Below are positions 47,889-56,772 of a DNA stretch of 64,000 nucleotides, piece after piece. The stretch's first letter is position 1; each line of letters starts with the position of its first letter. The position numbers were made by a program, and so were the translations under genes. Where the stretch lies: positions 1-64,000 of the forward strand of contig RMBW01000101.1 in assembly GCA_004009845.1 (NCBI GenBank). Reading direction: 5' to 3'. Source of the stretch: Davidsoniella eucalypti. Its lineage: Eukaryota > Ascomycota > Sordariomycetes > Microascales > Ceratocystidaceae. The notes beneath the pieces are model-generated. The model searched no databases and had not been told where the DNA came from. It saw only the letters and a program-made list of their open reading frames with translations.

Positions 47889-49828
47889 TGTACTGTACCA
47901 CGCCAACTAGGCTTTTGCACATCCTCTCCTCGTTCCCAAACATGGAGATGATACTAAAGGACCTTGATAGAGCCGCCGCCATTCGGGCTTCCACGGTAGA
48001 CTCCCGGCACCCGCTGTGCATCACAGAGATAGAAGGACACATCGATGTGTACAAGAAATTATAAAGCCAAGAGAACCACGAACGCACTCCGAGCTCTCTC
48101 GGGAGTGTACCGAGGAACCCCAGTGAGGAGTCTGCTACATGCTGTAAGGAGTTGCGTGCTCCCCCAACTGACGTATGCCTCTTCCACCTGGTCTCCCTTC
48201 ATGCAAGCTAAAGGGAAAGAAAAGCTAGAGGTAGCTTTGAGAGCTGCCCTGAGGGCCGCACTGCTAGTGTACTGTACCACGCCAACCAGGCTTTTGCACA
48301 TCCTCTCCTCGTTCCCAAACATGGAGATGATACTAAAGGACCTTGATAGAGCCGCCGCCATTCGGGCTTCCACGGTAGACTCCCGGCACCCGCTGTGCAT
48401 CACAGAGATAGAAGGACACATCGACGTGTACAAGAAATTGCTACCGGTGCCGATTAAAGAGTCGAACAGACTCTTCCCAGAAGAAAAGGGCCCCCGTGAC
48501 TGTCTGCCACCGCAACTAGACAAAGAAGAAGCCGCCAAACATCATTTGAAAGAGGTGGCTGAGGCAGACCCGAAAACGTTATGGGTTTACTCTGATGGTT
48601 CTCATGATGAGAAGGGCAGGACAGGGGCTGGCTGGGCAGTCTTTTATGAGGGCATCAAACTGTGTGAAGGTCTAGGTTCATGTGGCTCGTTACGAGAAGT
48701 GGCCGACACAGAGGCTATTGCTGCAGAAAATGCAGTCCAAGCGGCCATCAAGCATGCTCCTCCCAATGCAGGCAGTCTATATCTGTGCCTTGACAATTTG
48801 GGTGTTGCACAACGCATCTCCAATATGGCGGGTAAGAATGGAACTTCTCAAGAGGCTGTCAACAAGATCCGAAGCTTACTCCATGAGTGGAAAGGAGGCA
48901 CTGAGCGTGTAGAGCTAGCGGTCGGTGGCATTAGATGGGTTCCAGGGCACACTAATGTTCCTGGCAACGAGCTAGTTGACAAGTTGACGAAACAAGGGTG
49001 TACAAGCAATACTAAGCTTGTGGACCTCGACCGCGACCATATGTCCCTTGCTTCCGCCCACAGATGGAAAAACGCACAGCTGAATGCCGACTTCAAGTCA
49101 TGGATAGCGGAGTGCGAGCCGAGAAAGCACCTTGGGGTTCGATTTGAAACAAAGACTGTCTACAAGGTGGACTGGTTTAAAGACCAGCACAGATCTACGG
49201 TGGGACGGATCCTAACTGCCCGGACAGGCCATGGCGACTTTGCGGAGTACCATGACCGGTTCGAACATACGGATGCAGAAAGAAACTGTCCACTGTGCCA
49301 TCAACGGAAGGAACCTTTCCATCCCTGGGCATGCCCCAGAAATAAGAGACCACTCCGGACTAGCTTTGTCAAAAAGCTACTTCGGAAAGAGAGCTCCTGC
49401 AAGTATCTTGCCAAGAGATTAGAGGTGAAATGGAGGCATTACAGAGCCCATGCGCCTAGAGAAGAAGCCCCATCAGCGGGCCAGACAAGTACAGCGGAGG
49501 GGGGAAGTGACTGAGGAGGATTTGGTGTGGTTTTTGTTTATGTTTTTGTATGTTTTATTTGCCTTGCTGTTCGATGTTTTGTTGTTCATGTTTTACAACC
49601 TTTTTCCTTTTTTTTTTTTTTTTTTTTGTATTTGTTTTTGCTGCTCATAGTGGAGGTATGGACCACTAGTTCTTCGGGGCTAGGGGACGGTGTCGTCCCG
49701 CACATACAAAGCTATTGAGTTTGTCAAGCGGAGGACTCTAAATATCTGTCCGGTATCCAATCCAGCGTCGTATGATCTTAGTGATTTAGGTAGACGTTAA
49801 ATATAATCAAATCAAATCAAATCAAATC
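47889..49828 (+). mobile_element. LINE-B, 5'-truncated, with RNase H and zinc-knuckle region
   Basis: This is the 3' part of a non-LTR retrotransposon. Its order is X-Y-X-Z: a segment at 47889-48062 recurs almost exactly at 48272-48441, with new coding sequence between, as if a Y-X unit had been duplicated before truncation. Coding sequence runs to 49514. The 3' UTR has a 20-base T run (49608-49627) and ends in tail-1 with ATCAA repeats at about 49828. It abuts an A-family fragment (49829-49956). Confidence 0.82.
48063..49514 (+). pseudogene. LINE-B ORF2 C-terminal part (RT thumb, RNase H, CCHC)
   Basis: About 480 codons are open with no internal stop. The first part resembles the post-RT connection of fungal LINEs (SLLHAVRSCVLPQLTYASST). 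RNase H occupies about 48577-49010, with YSDGSHDEKG, an ADTEAIAAENAV block, CLDNLGVAQR and WVPGHTNVPGNELVD, so its acidic residues are in place. Near the end CPLCHQRKEPFHPWAC gives a C-x2-C-x7-H-x3-C knuckle. Endonuclease and RT core are absent, so the copy cannot move by itself. The clean frame argues for a young insertion. Confidence 0.82.
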
Positions 49829-49956
49829 GAGGGATGTTCTCACCAGCGACCGACCCCGCACCTTTTGGATCGTTGGTCTCCCGAGTCTATCCACTCACCT
49901 CAGGGAGCCACACTCACACACGGCGGGCAGCCTTTTGAAGGTTCCGGATGCCCGAC
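49829..49956 (+). mobile_element. A-family internal fragment (A4)
   Basis: Starting GAGGGATGTTCTCACCAGCG this is almost identical to 47308-47440 of A3 and stops at GACCCCGC. LINE-B ends exactly at its left edge, so LINE-B probably inserted into an A-family element here. Confidence 0.75.
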
Positions 49957-50945
49957 CCCGCAAGCCTTGTAAAAACTGCTTATTTTGCAAGGTGACATAT
50001 TCCTATTATCAAAGTCATGTAAGCTAACTGTTCTACGTATATATAAAGTTTTGCCACTACAGAGCTCAGAGTAAGACATTTATGAGTAGTTCCATTGAAT
50101 ATATCATTTTCATGCAAAGAGAACAGTTGACAGAAGGATGTAAAGCTTGAAGAATATGAGTATGAAGGCTTTGGCAAGATGAAGAATTTTGGTCCATCTT
50201 TGAAGTGGTTTATCATGCCCCCAAGGACTAAAATCTAGTCCCAAAGAAAAGCTTGTAATTTTGTACAGCAAGTGAGGTTTCCAGTGAAGCTGCTCAACAA
50301 TTTACAAGTTGCTTCTTAGCACCATTTCAGAGCATCATGCACTCAACAGACTTTGCCATCTAGACCATGTAACTACTCATGTAATAAGTTCACATTTGCC
50401 TATGACAGTCAGAATGTTGTGGGCCTTTCTACATTCCCAGCACAACCAGCACAATTATCCCACAAAGTAATTTGACTATGCATTATGCTTCTAAAAGTTA
50501 AGTTGGTCTTTTAACAAGCTTAGGGGTGATTCATAATGGGCAGTCGTTATAGCCTGTGGAGTGCTACTAGCTATTCTGTGTGATGGAATCTTAGCCACCT
50601 ACTTCAAAATTCGGATGGGCTTTAAGCGAGCAAGACTTTGAGCAGTTTGGCATGAAAATGGTTGTGACTGTAGCTCGGTTTGTTTGTACCATCCCATCCA
50701 ATCTGTACAAACCCTTGATATAGCATGTGTCACATGACCATAAAGGTATTTCTCAAACCCAGCCTAACACCATGGTGGCTGCCTAACCTTGTCACCCAAG
50801 GACAATAATAACAACAACAATCAACCACACCTTTCACTTCTGATTCCTTGATCTTCATTTCTCTCTATCTATCATTCAACAACACTTCTACAACTACATA
50901 TCATCTATTCTTCCCTTTCTCTACTCACAAAACGATTTGCCAATC
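49957..50945. other. Intergenic, promoter side of K3
   Basis: AT-rich, no gene or repeat recognised. The last 130 bases are A/C-rich and contain ACAACAACAATCAACCAC, a likely leader. Confidence 0.5.
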
Positions 50946-53538
50946 ATGGATGAAGTGGAAGCATCATCTGCCCCTGAGTCCGAAGCAATGCCGAGCCAAA
51001 ACCAACTTGATCAAAATAAGGCTCTCCAAGAACAAGTGCAACAGTATGGAGAAGATAAAAGGCAGCGCGACGAGGAAACCGCCAAAATCATCAAAGCAGC
51101 CGAAGCACGCGCCGAAGCACGCGCCGAAGCCCGCATCAAAGCAGCCGAAGCCCGCACCGAAGAAGAACGGCTCGCCAGAGAAGCAGCCGAAGCCCACGCC
51201 GAAGAAGAACGGATCGCCAGAGAAGCAGCCGAAGCCCGCACCGAGAAAGAACGACTCGAGAATGAAGAAAACGCCAAAAATCTTGCACAAGCCCAAGCAC
51301 GCGCTGAAGAAGAACGAATCGCCAGAGAAGCAGCTGAAGCCCACACCGAGAAAGAACGACAAGAAAAAGAAGCTGCTCAAAATTTCATTGTGCTTTCTGA
51401 CTTCCCAACACTTCTTTACAACACTTTTTCACTCAACTACCAAGCATTGACACTGGAGCCCAATACAAACCTCCATTCAACTGGCGGGCCTACTTTGGTT
51501 CATAACAGGCTATATCCACGTCTCTTGAAATCTTGGACCAATTTTGAGAGCATTCATGAACAAAAGTTCACTCAGTTCTCTACTTTCTTCGGCAAACAAA
51601 AACTTTTCAGAAGCATTTCTTTTGTTGCAGCTAACCAGGAAACTTCGGCTAAGAAACTGTCAAGTGAGAACGAAGTTGTCTCTTTTTCCTATTTGGCTAT
51701 CGAGCTTCATGTGAAAAATGTCATCAATATCTTTTTACAACACAGAAAAGATGGCACGAAAACAGCATATGATGGTATCAAAAACGTGGATTTCAGTACT
51801 AGTTCACGGTATCATTCAGCTGCCCGATTGGCAACCGGATCTTTGGCCCAGCCTAGTCGACCAACAAGGATACGGGTAGCTCATTGTTCCGTAACTGACG
51901 GCCCTGCGAATATTGGCGTATCAGATTCTGATCTCTCGGATACCCACACCCTGCCAGATGCTAGCCCATCAGATGCAACAGGCAATGTTGTGCCTCCTCC
52001 CACGCGTCCTGTACCCCACGGAAGGTCCAGCAAAAAGCGACCTAGATCACATACTTCTACAAATGATAGTCCTGCAGCCAAGCTATCATTGCAAAGCCGA
52101 CGCTTCGATGCTGATTGTACTCTGGTAGGATATAAGAATCCTGAAGGTTCTGAAGATCCGGAGAGGAACCTGTTTATTGTGGAATACAAGGCTGCCCATA
52201 AGATCCCCCTGCATTTCTCCGGAGGGCTCTTGTATATCTATCTAATGCCAAGCCATCTGTCTTCTATGACTTTGTTGCGGGAAAAAGATCAACCCCACCA
52301 AAGAGGAAACTGAGGAGGGCAAATTCAACAGGTTCTGCCAGTTTACTGCCTATGCTATCACCCAAATCTTTCACTATCTGATAAACTCTGGGCTTCAGTA
52401 TGGATATATCACAACTGGTGAATGCTTTGTCTTTCTCCATGTAGATAAAGATGATCCCAGTATATTATCCTACTATCTTTCTATTCCTCGAGAGTCTATA
52501 TCTAGCATACCACTCCGTACAGTGCAAGATGGTCCTCAAGATCCCAAGGTCATTGAAGAAGAGATCGATTCTATCAAGCAGACGCCAGTTGCCCATATCT
52601 TGACAATATCACTTTTGTCCCTCGAACAGCCAATGGATAGCCAACAAGCACAGGCCGAACGGAAATCCAGACTTGTCTACCTGCCTGGCCGCTATGGAGA
52701 TCAATCTCAGAGTGATATCCCCGACAACAGCACTAGTAGTAGTACCAACAACAATCCTGGCTCAGCAACATCAGATCATCAAACTACTGGAACTAGCGGC
52801 TCTCTACCTATACGACATCCACAAAATAGATACTGCACACAGCAATGCCTATATAGCCTTGTGCATCGCCAGAGTCTCGATGAACATTGTCCTAATGTTT
52901 CACTTCACAGAAAGGCAAACGCAGATACTGCCTCGAATAAACATGCTATTGGGGTCGCTCAACTCCTAAAGATTATCAAGACTCAGATGGACACTAATCT
53001 CGACAATGACCTTGATGTGTTGAAACGGCATGGTGCTATTGGAAATCTAGTCAAGGCCACTGCACATCCATTTGGATACACTCTGGTTGGCAAAGCAATT
53101 GAAGCAGAGTCTCTTGGGTTGCTTCAGAATGAAATTGATGTCTACTCTAGACTGAAGTATCTCCAGGGAAAGTCTATTCCAGTCTGTCTTGGGAAGATTG
53201 ATATCAAACAGAGCCTGTTGATTCAGCTTCACGATTGTAGACATGTTCTCTTGATGGCTTATGCTGGAGAACCTGTGAAAAGACTGGATGAACACTACGA
53301 ATATCTGAAGCCTATTGCCCAGCAAATCAGGTACTATGGGGTTGAACATGGAGATCTGGAGGCTAGGAATGTTCTCTTTGATTCCCAAACAAAGAAACTC
53401 ATGGTTATTGATTTCGACAGGGCTAAGATTCAGGAACGGCCTCCGTCAAGAAAGAGAGAATTTGACCATGCCAGTGTAGTTTTCGAGCGAAAGACTAAGA
53501 GGTATTCTCCTATGCAAACTCAAATGACTGTAGAGTGA
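50946..53538 (+). pseudogene. Kinase-like protein K3, two homopolymer frameshifts
   Basis: A full-length relative of K2 starting at the ATG at 50946 (MDEVEASSAPES). Residues about 20-145 form an Ala/Glu/Arg-rich coiled coil encoded by imperfect repeats. LLKSWTNFESIHEQ and IVEYKAAHKI follow, corresponding to LLKPWTTFESV and VIEYKAPYKL in K2. The frame is lost at a run of five C (52205-52209), and a second shift occurs at five A (52282-52286). Between and after these points the other frames encode conserved sequence (FCQFTAYAITQIFHYL, GYITTGECFVFLHV). The 3' frame then gives the cysteine motif RYCTQQCL, GYTLVGKA, HGDLEARN and IDFDRA to the stop at 53538. Both shifts are single missing bases in homopolymers, so this is either a pseudogene or an intact gene with consensus errors. 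Confidence 0.75.
51090..51365 (+). repeat. Coding minisatellite of the K3 coiled coil
   Basis: GCCGAAGC-type units encode repeated (A/R)EAA-EAR(T)E blocks such as EERLAREAAEA, EERIAREAAEA and EERIAREAAEA. The unit is about 60 bases with partial copies. Length is likely to vary between alleles or paralogues. Confidence 0.7.
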
Positions 53539-53698
53539 TGAAGGGCCTGTTTTTTGAGGTTTTTAAGTTTTTTGGGGGGTTTTCATAGACACTTTAATAG
53601 CATCATAATAAGGTTGTCAACTATTAATATTTCCACATGTGATAGAATACTCCCTTTTACCCAGTGAGGACCCTTATTTGTTTATTTATTCATAATTT
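53539..53698 (+). repeat. K3 3' flank, shared with K1
   Basis: Matches 786-925 and ends in TTATTTGTTTATTTATTCAT, which resembles the complement of retroelement tail-2. LINE-A coding sequence starts immediately after. Confidence 0.65.
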
Positions 53699-53997
53699 GG
53701 ACACCACCTCTGACCATTCCATAATCTGGACTAAACTCCCCGGAGGCCCTTACCCTCGGCCCCACCCCTAGGCTACATTCTTGACCTCAATAGAGTGCCG
53801 GAGCTGAGAAGCTCCTTCAGATTACTCCCCCTCCCCTCTCTCCCATCCCCATCTTCTCCTCCCAACACGGACCTACTAGATGAAGCAGTTGGCCGACTGA
53901 ACGGAGCCATTGATACAGCCCTTGCTGCTACCATGCCCCGCTGGACGAAGTCACCTTGCAGCGGTCAGAGGCACTCCGTGGTGGAATGAACATGTCC
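53699..53997 (+). mobile_element. LINE-A fragment, endonuclease end and linker (plus part)
   Basis: Translation shows TTSDHSIIWTKLP, containing the SDH motif of LINE apurinic endonucleases. It then shows LDEAVGRLNGAIDTALAATM and a TPWWNE stretch, the usual linker between endonuclease and reverse transcriptase in fungal LINEs. The frame is broken by stops and shifts. It is joined head-on to the minus-oriented RNase H part, consistent with a 5' inversion during integration. Confidence 0.65.
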
Positions 53998-54399
53998 AGG
54001 GCACCAGTGTATTTCTATACTGGTGTCGAGGTCCTGCAGGTTTAGCTTCTCTATGAGGTTCGTGAATATACCAGGCTTCCGTACTCTTTGGATGGCAGAT
54101 TGGCTATCGACAAAGATCAGGACTCGTTTCCGTATTGGCAGTTTTTCGAACGTAGCAAAGGGCTCTGTGGATCGCATAGCTTTCGCAGTCTGCAACCTCA
54201 GTGTAAGGCCCCAAGGCATTTGCCTCTTGAAACCGCACCGTTTTATTGTCCATATCGACAAAGGCATAAGAGGACTTGTCGCCCTCCATAGACCCGTCAG
54301 TGTACAAACAATAGGCTTCGCCCAACCATAGGGTTGCTAGGGTTGCCAGGTGGATTTCCTTTGCTTCTTCTTTTTTGACTTTAGGGATGTAGTGAGTGA
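53998..54399 (-). mobile_element. LINE-A fragment, RNase H (minus part)
   Basis: On the minus strand one frame reads YCLYTDGSMEGDKSSYAF and VADCESYAIHRAL, and another continues RVLIFVDSQSAIQRV and IEIHWCPGH. This is an RNase H domain with one frameshift. It differs from the RNase H of LINE-B, so it is a separate LINE family. The right side is interrupted by element A6 at the duplicated target ATGTAGTGAGTGAC. Confidence 0.75.
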
Positions 54400-55277
54400 C
54401 AACCTTCCCTCCTACAACCCTCGGGGGGGGGTACCTTTGAGTTTTCGGTGCCTCCTCCTTTTTCCAAAGACGAAAAATTCCCCTTCATCGTGGGTTTTTA
54501 AGAGCGACCAGCACATATCACCAATGTCGCTGTCCATTCTCTCGCATCTATTGATTTATTTCATGATGCTCCGTTTTGTGAGGCCTTGAGCCCGTTTCTT
54601 CCTCTCTCGAGGGTCATTCTCACCAACGATCGCCCACCCCCTTTTCTCTACACTTTTCGCGATCGCTGGTCTCCCGAGCCTCATCTCCGCTGCTTAGGAA
54701 TTCACACTCACACTCGGAGGGCAACACTTTGAAGGTTCCAGTTGCCCGACATTTCCGGCTCTTCTTTTGCTGTGCTTTGCACTTCATTTGATCATGCCAA
54801 AACAAATTGTGATAGCTTCTCCTTGAGTTGCTCCCTCACAATGAAAACACATTGGGTTTCCTCTGTGTTTTCCAACAACCCACCAGGGGGACGGCTGTGA
54901 AGAAAGTTTAGCTTAATGCTGCTTGAGCCCTCCCGATCCCCCGACACCGACCTCGCGATAGTTGTCTCCTTGAGCATCTCCCTCGCACCCTGAGCACTCT
55001 GGTCTTTTCCTTTGTGTCTCAAACAACCTGCTAGGTGGACAGTGAAGAAACAAGTTTAGCCAGGTTAGCACTGCTTGTATTCTCCACTGCTTCCACCATG
55101 CGAAATTTGATTTTGCTTTCTGTGTTTTCTGTTTTGCTTTTTTAGTTTTAGTTCGGACCTCCACTATGGGGGGATCTTCGAGGACCATTAGGGTTTCTCG
55201 ACGTCTAACGATCCACTAGGGTCGGATCCACGTGATCCACATAAAGACGTAAAACGATAAATAAATAAATAAAATAA
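54400..55277 (+). mobile_element. Short retroelement A6, 878 bp, tail-2, 14-bp target-site duplication
   Basis: Flanked by ATGTAGTGAGTGAC at 54386-54399 and 55278-55291. The 5' terminus is AACCTTCCCTCCTACAACCC, followed by a G run and the A-family body to about 54755. The centre holds two degenerate tandem copies of a segment with GGACGGCTGTGAAGAAAG / GGACAGTGAAGAAACAAG. The 3' end is GATCCACATAAAGACG, then ACGATAAATAAATAAATA (tail-2). No protein-coding capacity is evident. It sits inside LINE-A, so it is younger than that insertion. Confidence 0.88.
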
Positions 55278-55738
55278 ATGTAGTGAGTGACGCTTCGCCC
55301 ATGGTGCCTCCCATACAATTTTAGCTCGCTGAAGTGCCTTGAAAGGTATCAGATACTTGATGTCCACGGCAATTGCTTGCACTTGTGACTCTCGCTTCAA
55401 TTTGTAGGGACCCAAGATACCAAGAGACTCAAAGCCAGACTCCGAGTTCAGATGGTCCTTGGTGGGTTGGGTGCAATGACATATGGGGTGGTGTTTAGGG
55501 AATTGTAGAAGTCTTGTTCCGTACTTTAGGTTATTCCATTCCAAGTTGATCTCAATTGGTTTAATGCCAGCCTCTATTTCACAAGCTCGTTTCGGAGCCT
55601 GCTTGTAGGTGCCAAGCATCATGGAAATCGCCAAACCTTGTACTTTTTCAAGGTGTTTCTTGATCAGGCCCATCCTCGAATGTAACTGGGCGACAACACG
55701 CCGTTGACCCAGTTGCCAGGCCCCCACTTGATGAATAT
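55278..55738 (-). mobile_element. LINE-A fragment, post-RT region (minus part)
   Basis: The minus strand encodes QGLAISMMLGTYKQAPKRAC, then EIEAGIKPIEINLEW and YGTRLLQFPKHHPI, which match the region after the reverse transcriptase in fungal LINEs. Together with 53998-54399 it is one minus-oriented LINE-A copy split by A6. Its far end abuts the truncated kinase copy K4. Confidence 0.72.
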
Positions 55739-56464
55739 TGTACACAGGCTTGTCTACTTGGCCTCAAGTTCAATCGACAACTCGATAAGAAGTGTCCTAA
55801 CTATAAGCTTCACTTACAAGCTAAATCCCCGGTTGCCCCTTCTAATTCCTCCATGTTTGATTATACACAGCATCACCCCATCAATCAGTCTCAGCTTTTG
55901 ACTACTATCAAGGCACAGCTTGATACGAACCTTGATAACGACTGTGAGGTTTTGGATCTTCGTGGTGCTGTTGGTTGCTTGGTCAAGGTTACTGCTCACC
56001 CATTTGGGTATACCTTGGTAGGAAAGGCAGTGGAGGAACAAAATGTTGGCTTGCTTCATCGTGAGGCTAGCATGTACAACCACCTAGTTGATGTACAAGG
56101 AAGTGTTGTCCCCGTTTGTCTTGGTGATGTTGCTATGGAGCAAAATATCTGTGTTGATTTCAGGATCAACAACCATATGCTTTTGTTGTCATATGGGGGC
56201 AAGTGGCTTTGTAGCCTTGATGGGTGGAACATTGACCGACAACTTGCGAAACTTCAAGAGTTGGGTGTCAGTCATGGGGATATCAGACTACAGAATCTAC
56301 TCTATAATGAGGAATGTGGTGACTTGATGGTTATTGATTTTGAGAGGGCTAGTTATGTTGGGCCCTCAACAGCCACCAAGAGAAAGGGTGTGTTCGGTTC
56401 TGTTGCTCACCCCAAGAAGGTGGATCTAGGAAGGTGGCATCAACAATTGGAAGTTGGCTTCTAA
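55730..56464 (+). pseudogene. Kinase-like family member K4, 5'-truncated
   Basis: The open frame starts in the middle of the family architecture (LDEYCTQACLLGL at about 55730) and runs to the stop at 56464. It has the cysteine motif, CPNYKLH, GYTLVGKAVEEQ, HGDIRLQNLL and DLMVIDFERA. The N-terminal coiled coil and EYKA segment are missing because LINE-A sequence lies directly upstream. From the ATG at 55853 a 203-residue kinase-lobe-only protein could be made. It is more diverged from K1/K3 than those are from each other. Whether it is expressed is unknown. Confidence 0.75.
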
Positions 56465-56738
56465 CCTGCTTTGTACTTAGTTTTGAATAGTATGATATTG
56501 ACTCCTTATAAATAGCTGTTTTGGAGTTTTTGAATTGCCTAGTAAATATATCTTTATGGTTGATTATTTTCTCAAATACTGTTCATTACCAGTGATTAGA
56601 TGCTAATTTATAGCTATGCAGTTATTATGGTTGTTTTCAGCTGTTATATTGTAGCTTTTTGTATATGTTCATTCTAGAAAAGAGAAAGTAAACAGCAAGT
56701 TTTGCTTCATTGCTAGCATTGGCGATACTAGTTAGGAC
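56465..56738. other. 3' flank of K4
   Basis: AT-rich, no gene recognised. Confidence 0.5.
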
Positions 56739-56769
56739 TATTTATTTATTTATCATTTTACATCTTTAC
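56739..56769 (-). repeat. Short tail-2 end, minus orientation
   Basis: On the minus strand GATGTAAAATGATAAATA followed by AATAAATA resembles the tail-2 end at 55240-55277. Only about 30 bases are present, and RT coding sequence follows at once. Confidence 0.55.
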
Positions 56770-56772
56770 GGC

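Noticed and set aside
49798..49828. ATCAA repeats considered as a CRISPR-like or microsatellite array
   Set aside because: They are the 3' tail of a non-LTR element, recurring with the same upstream sequence at three places.
50848..51450. 200-codon Lys/Pro-rich frame overlapping the K3 start
   Set aside because: It is the out-of-frame reading of the coiled-coil minisatellite; K3's frame is conserved in relatives and this one is not.
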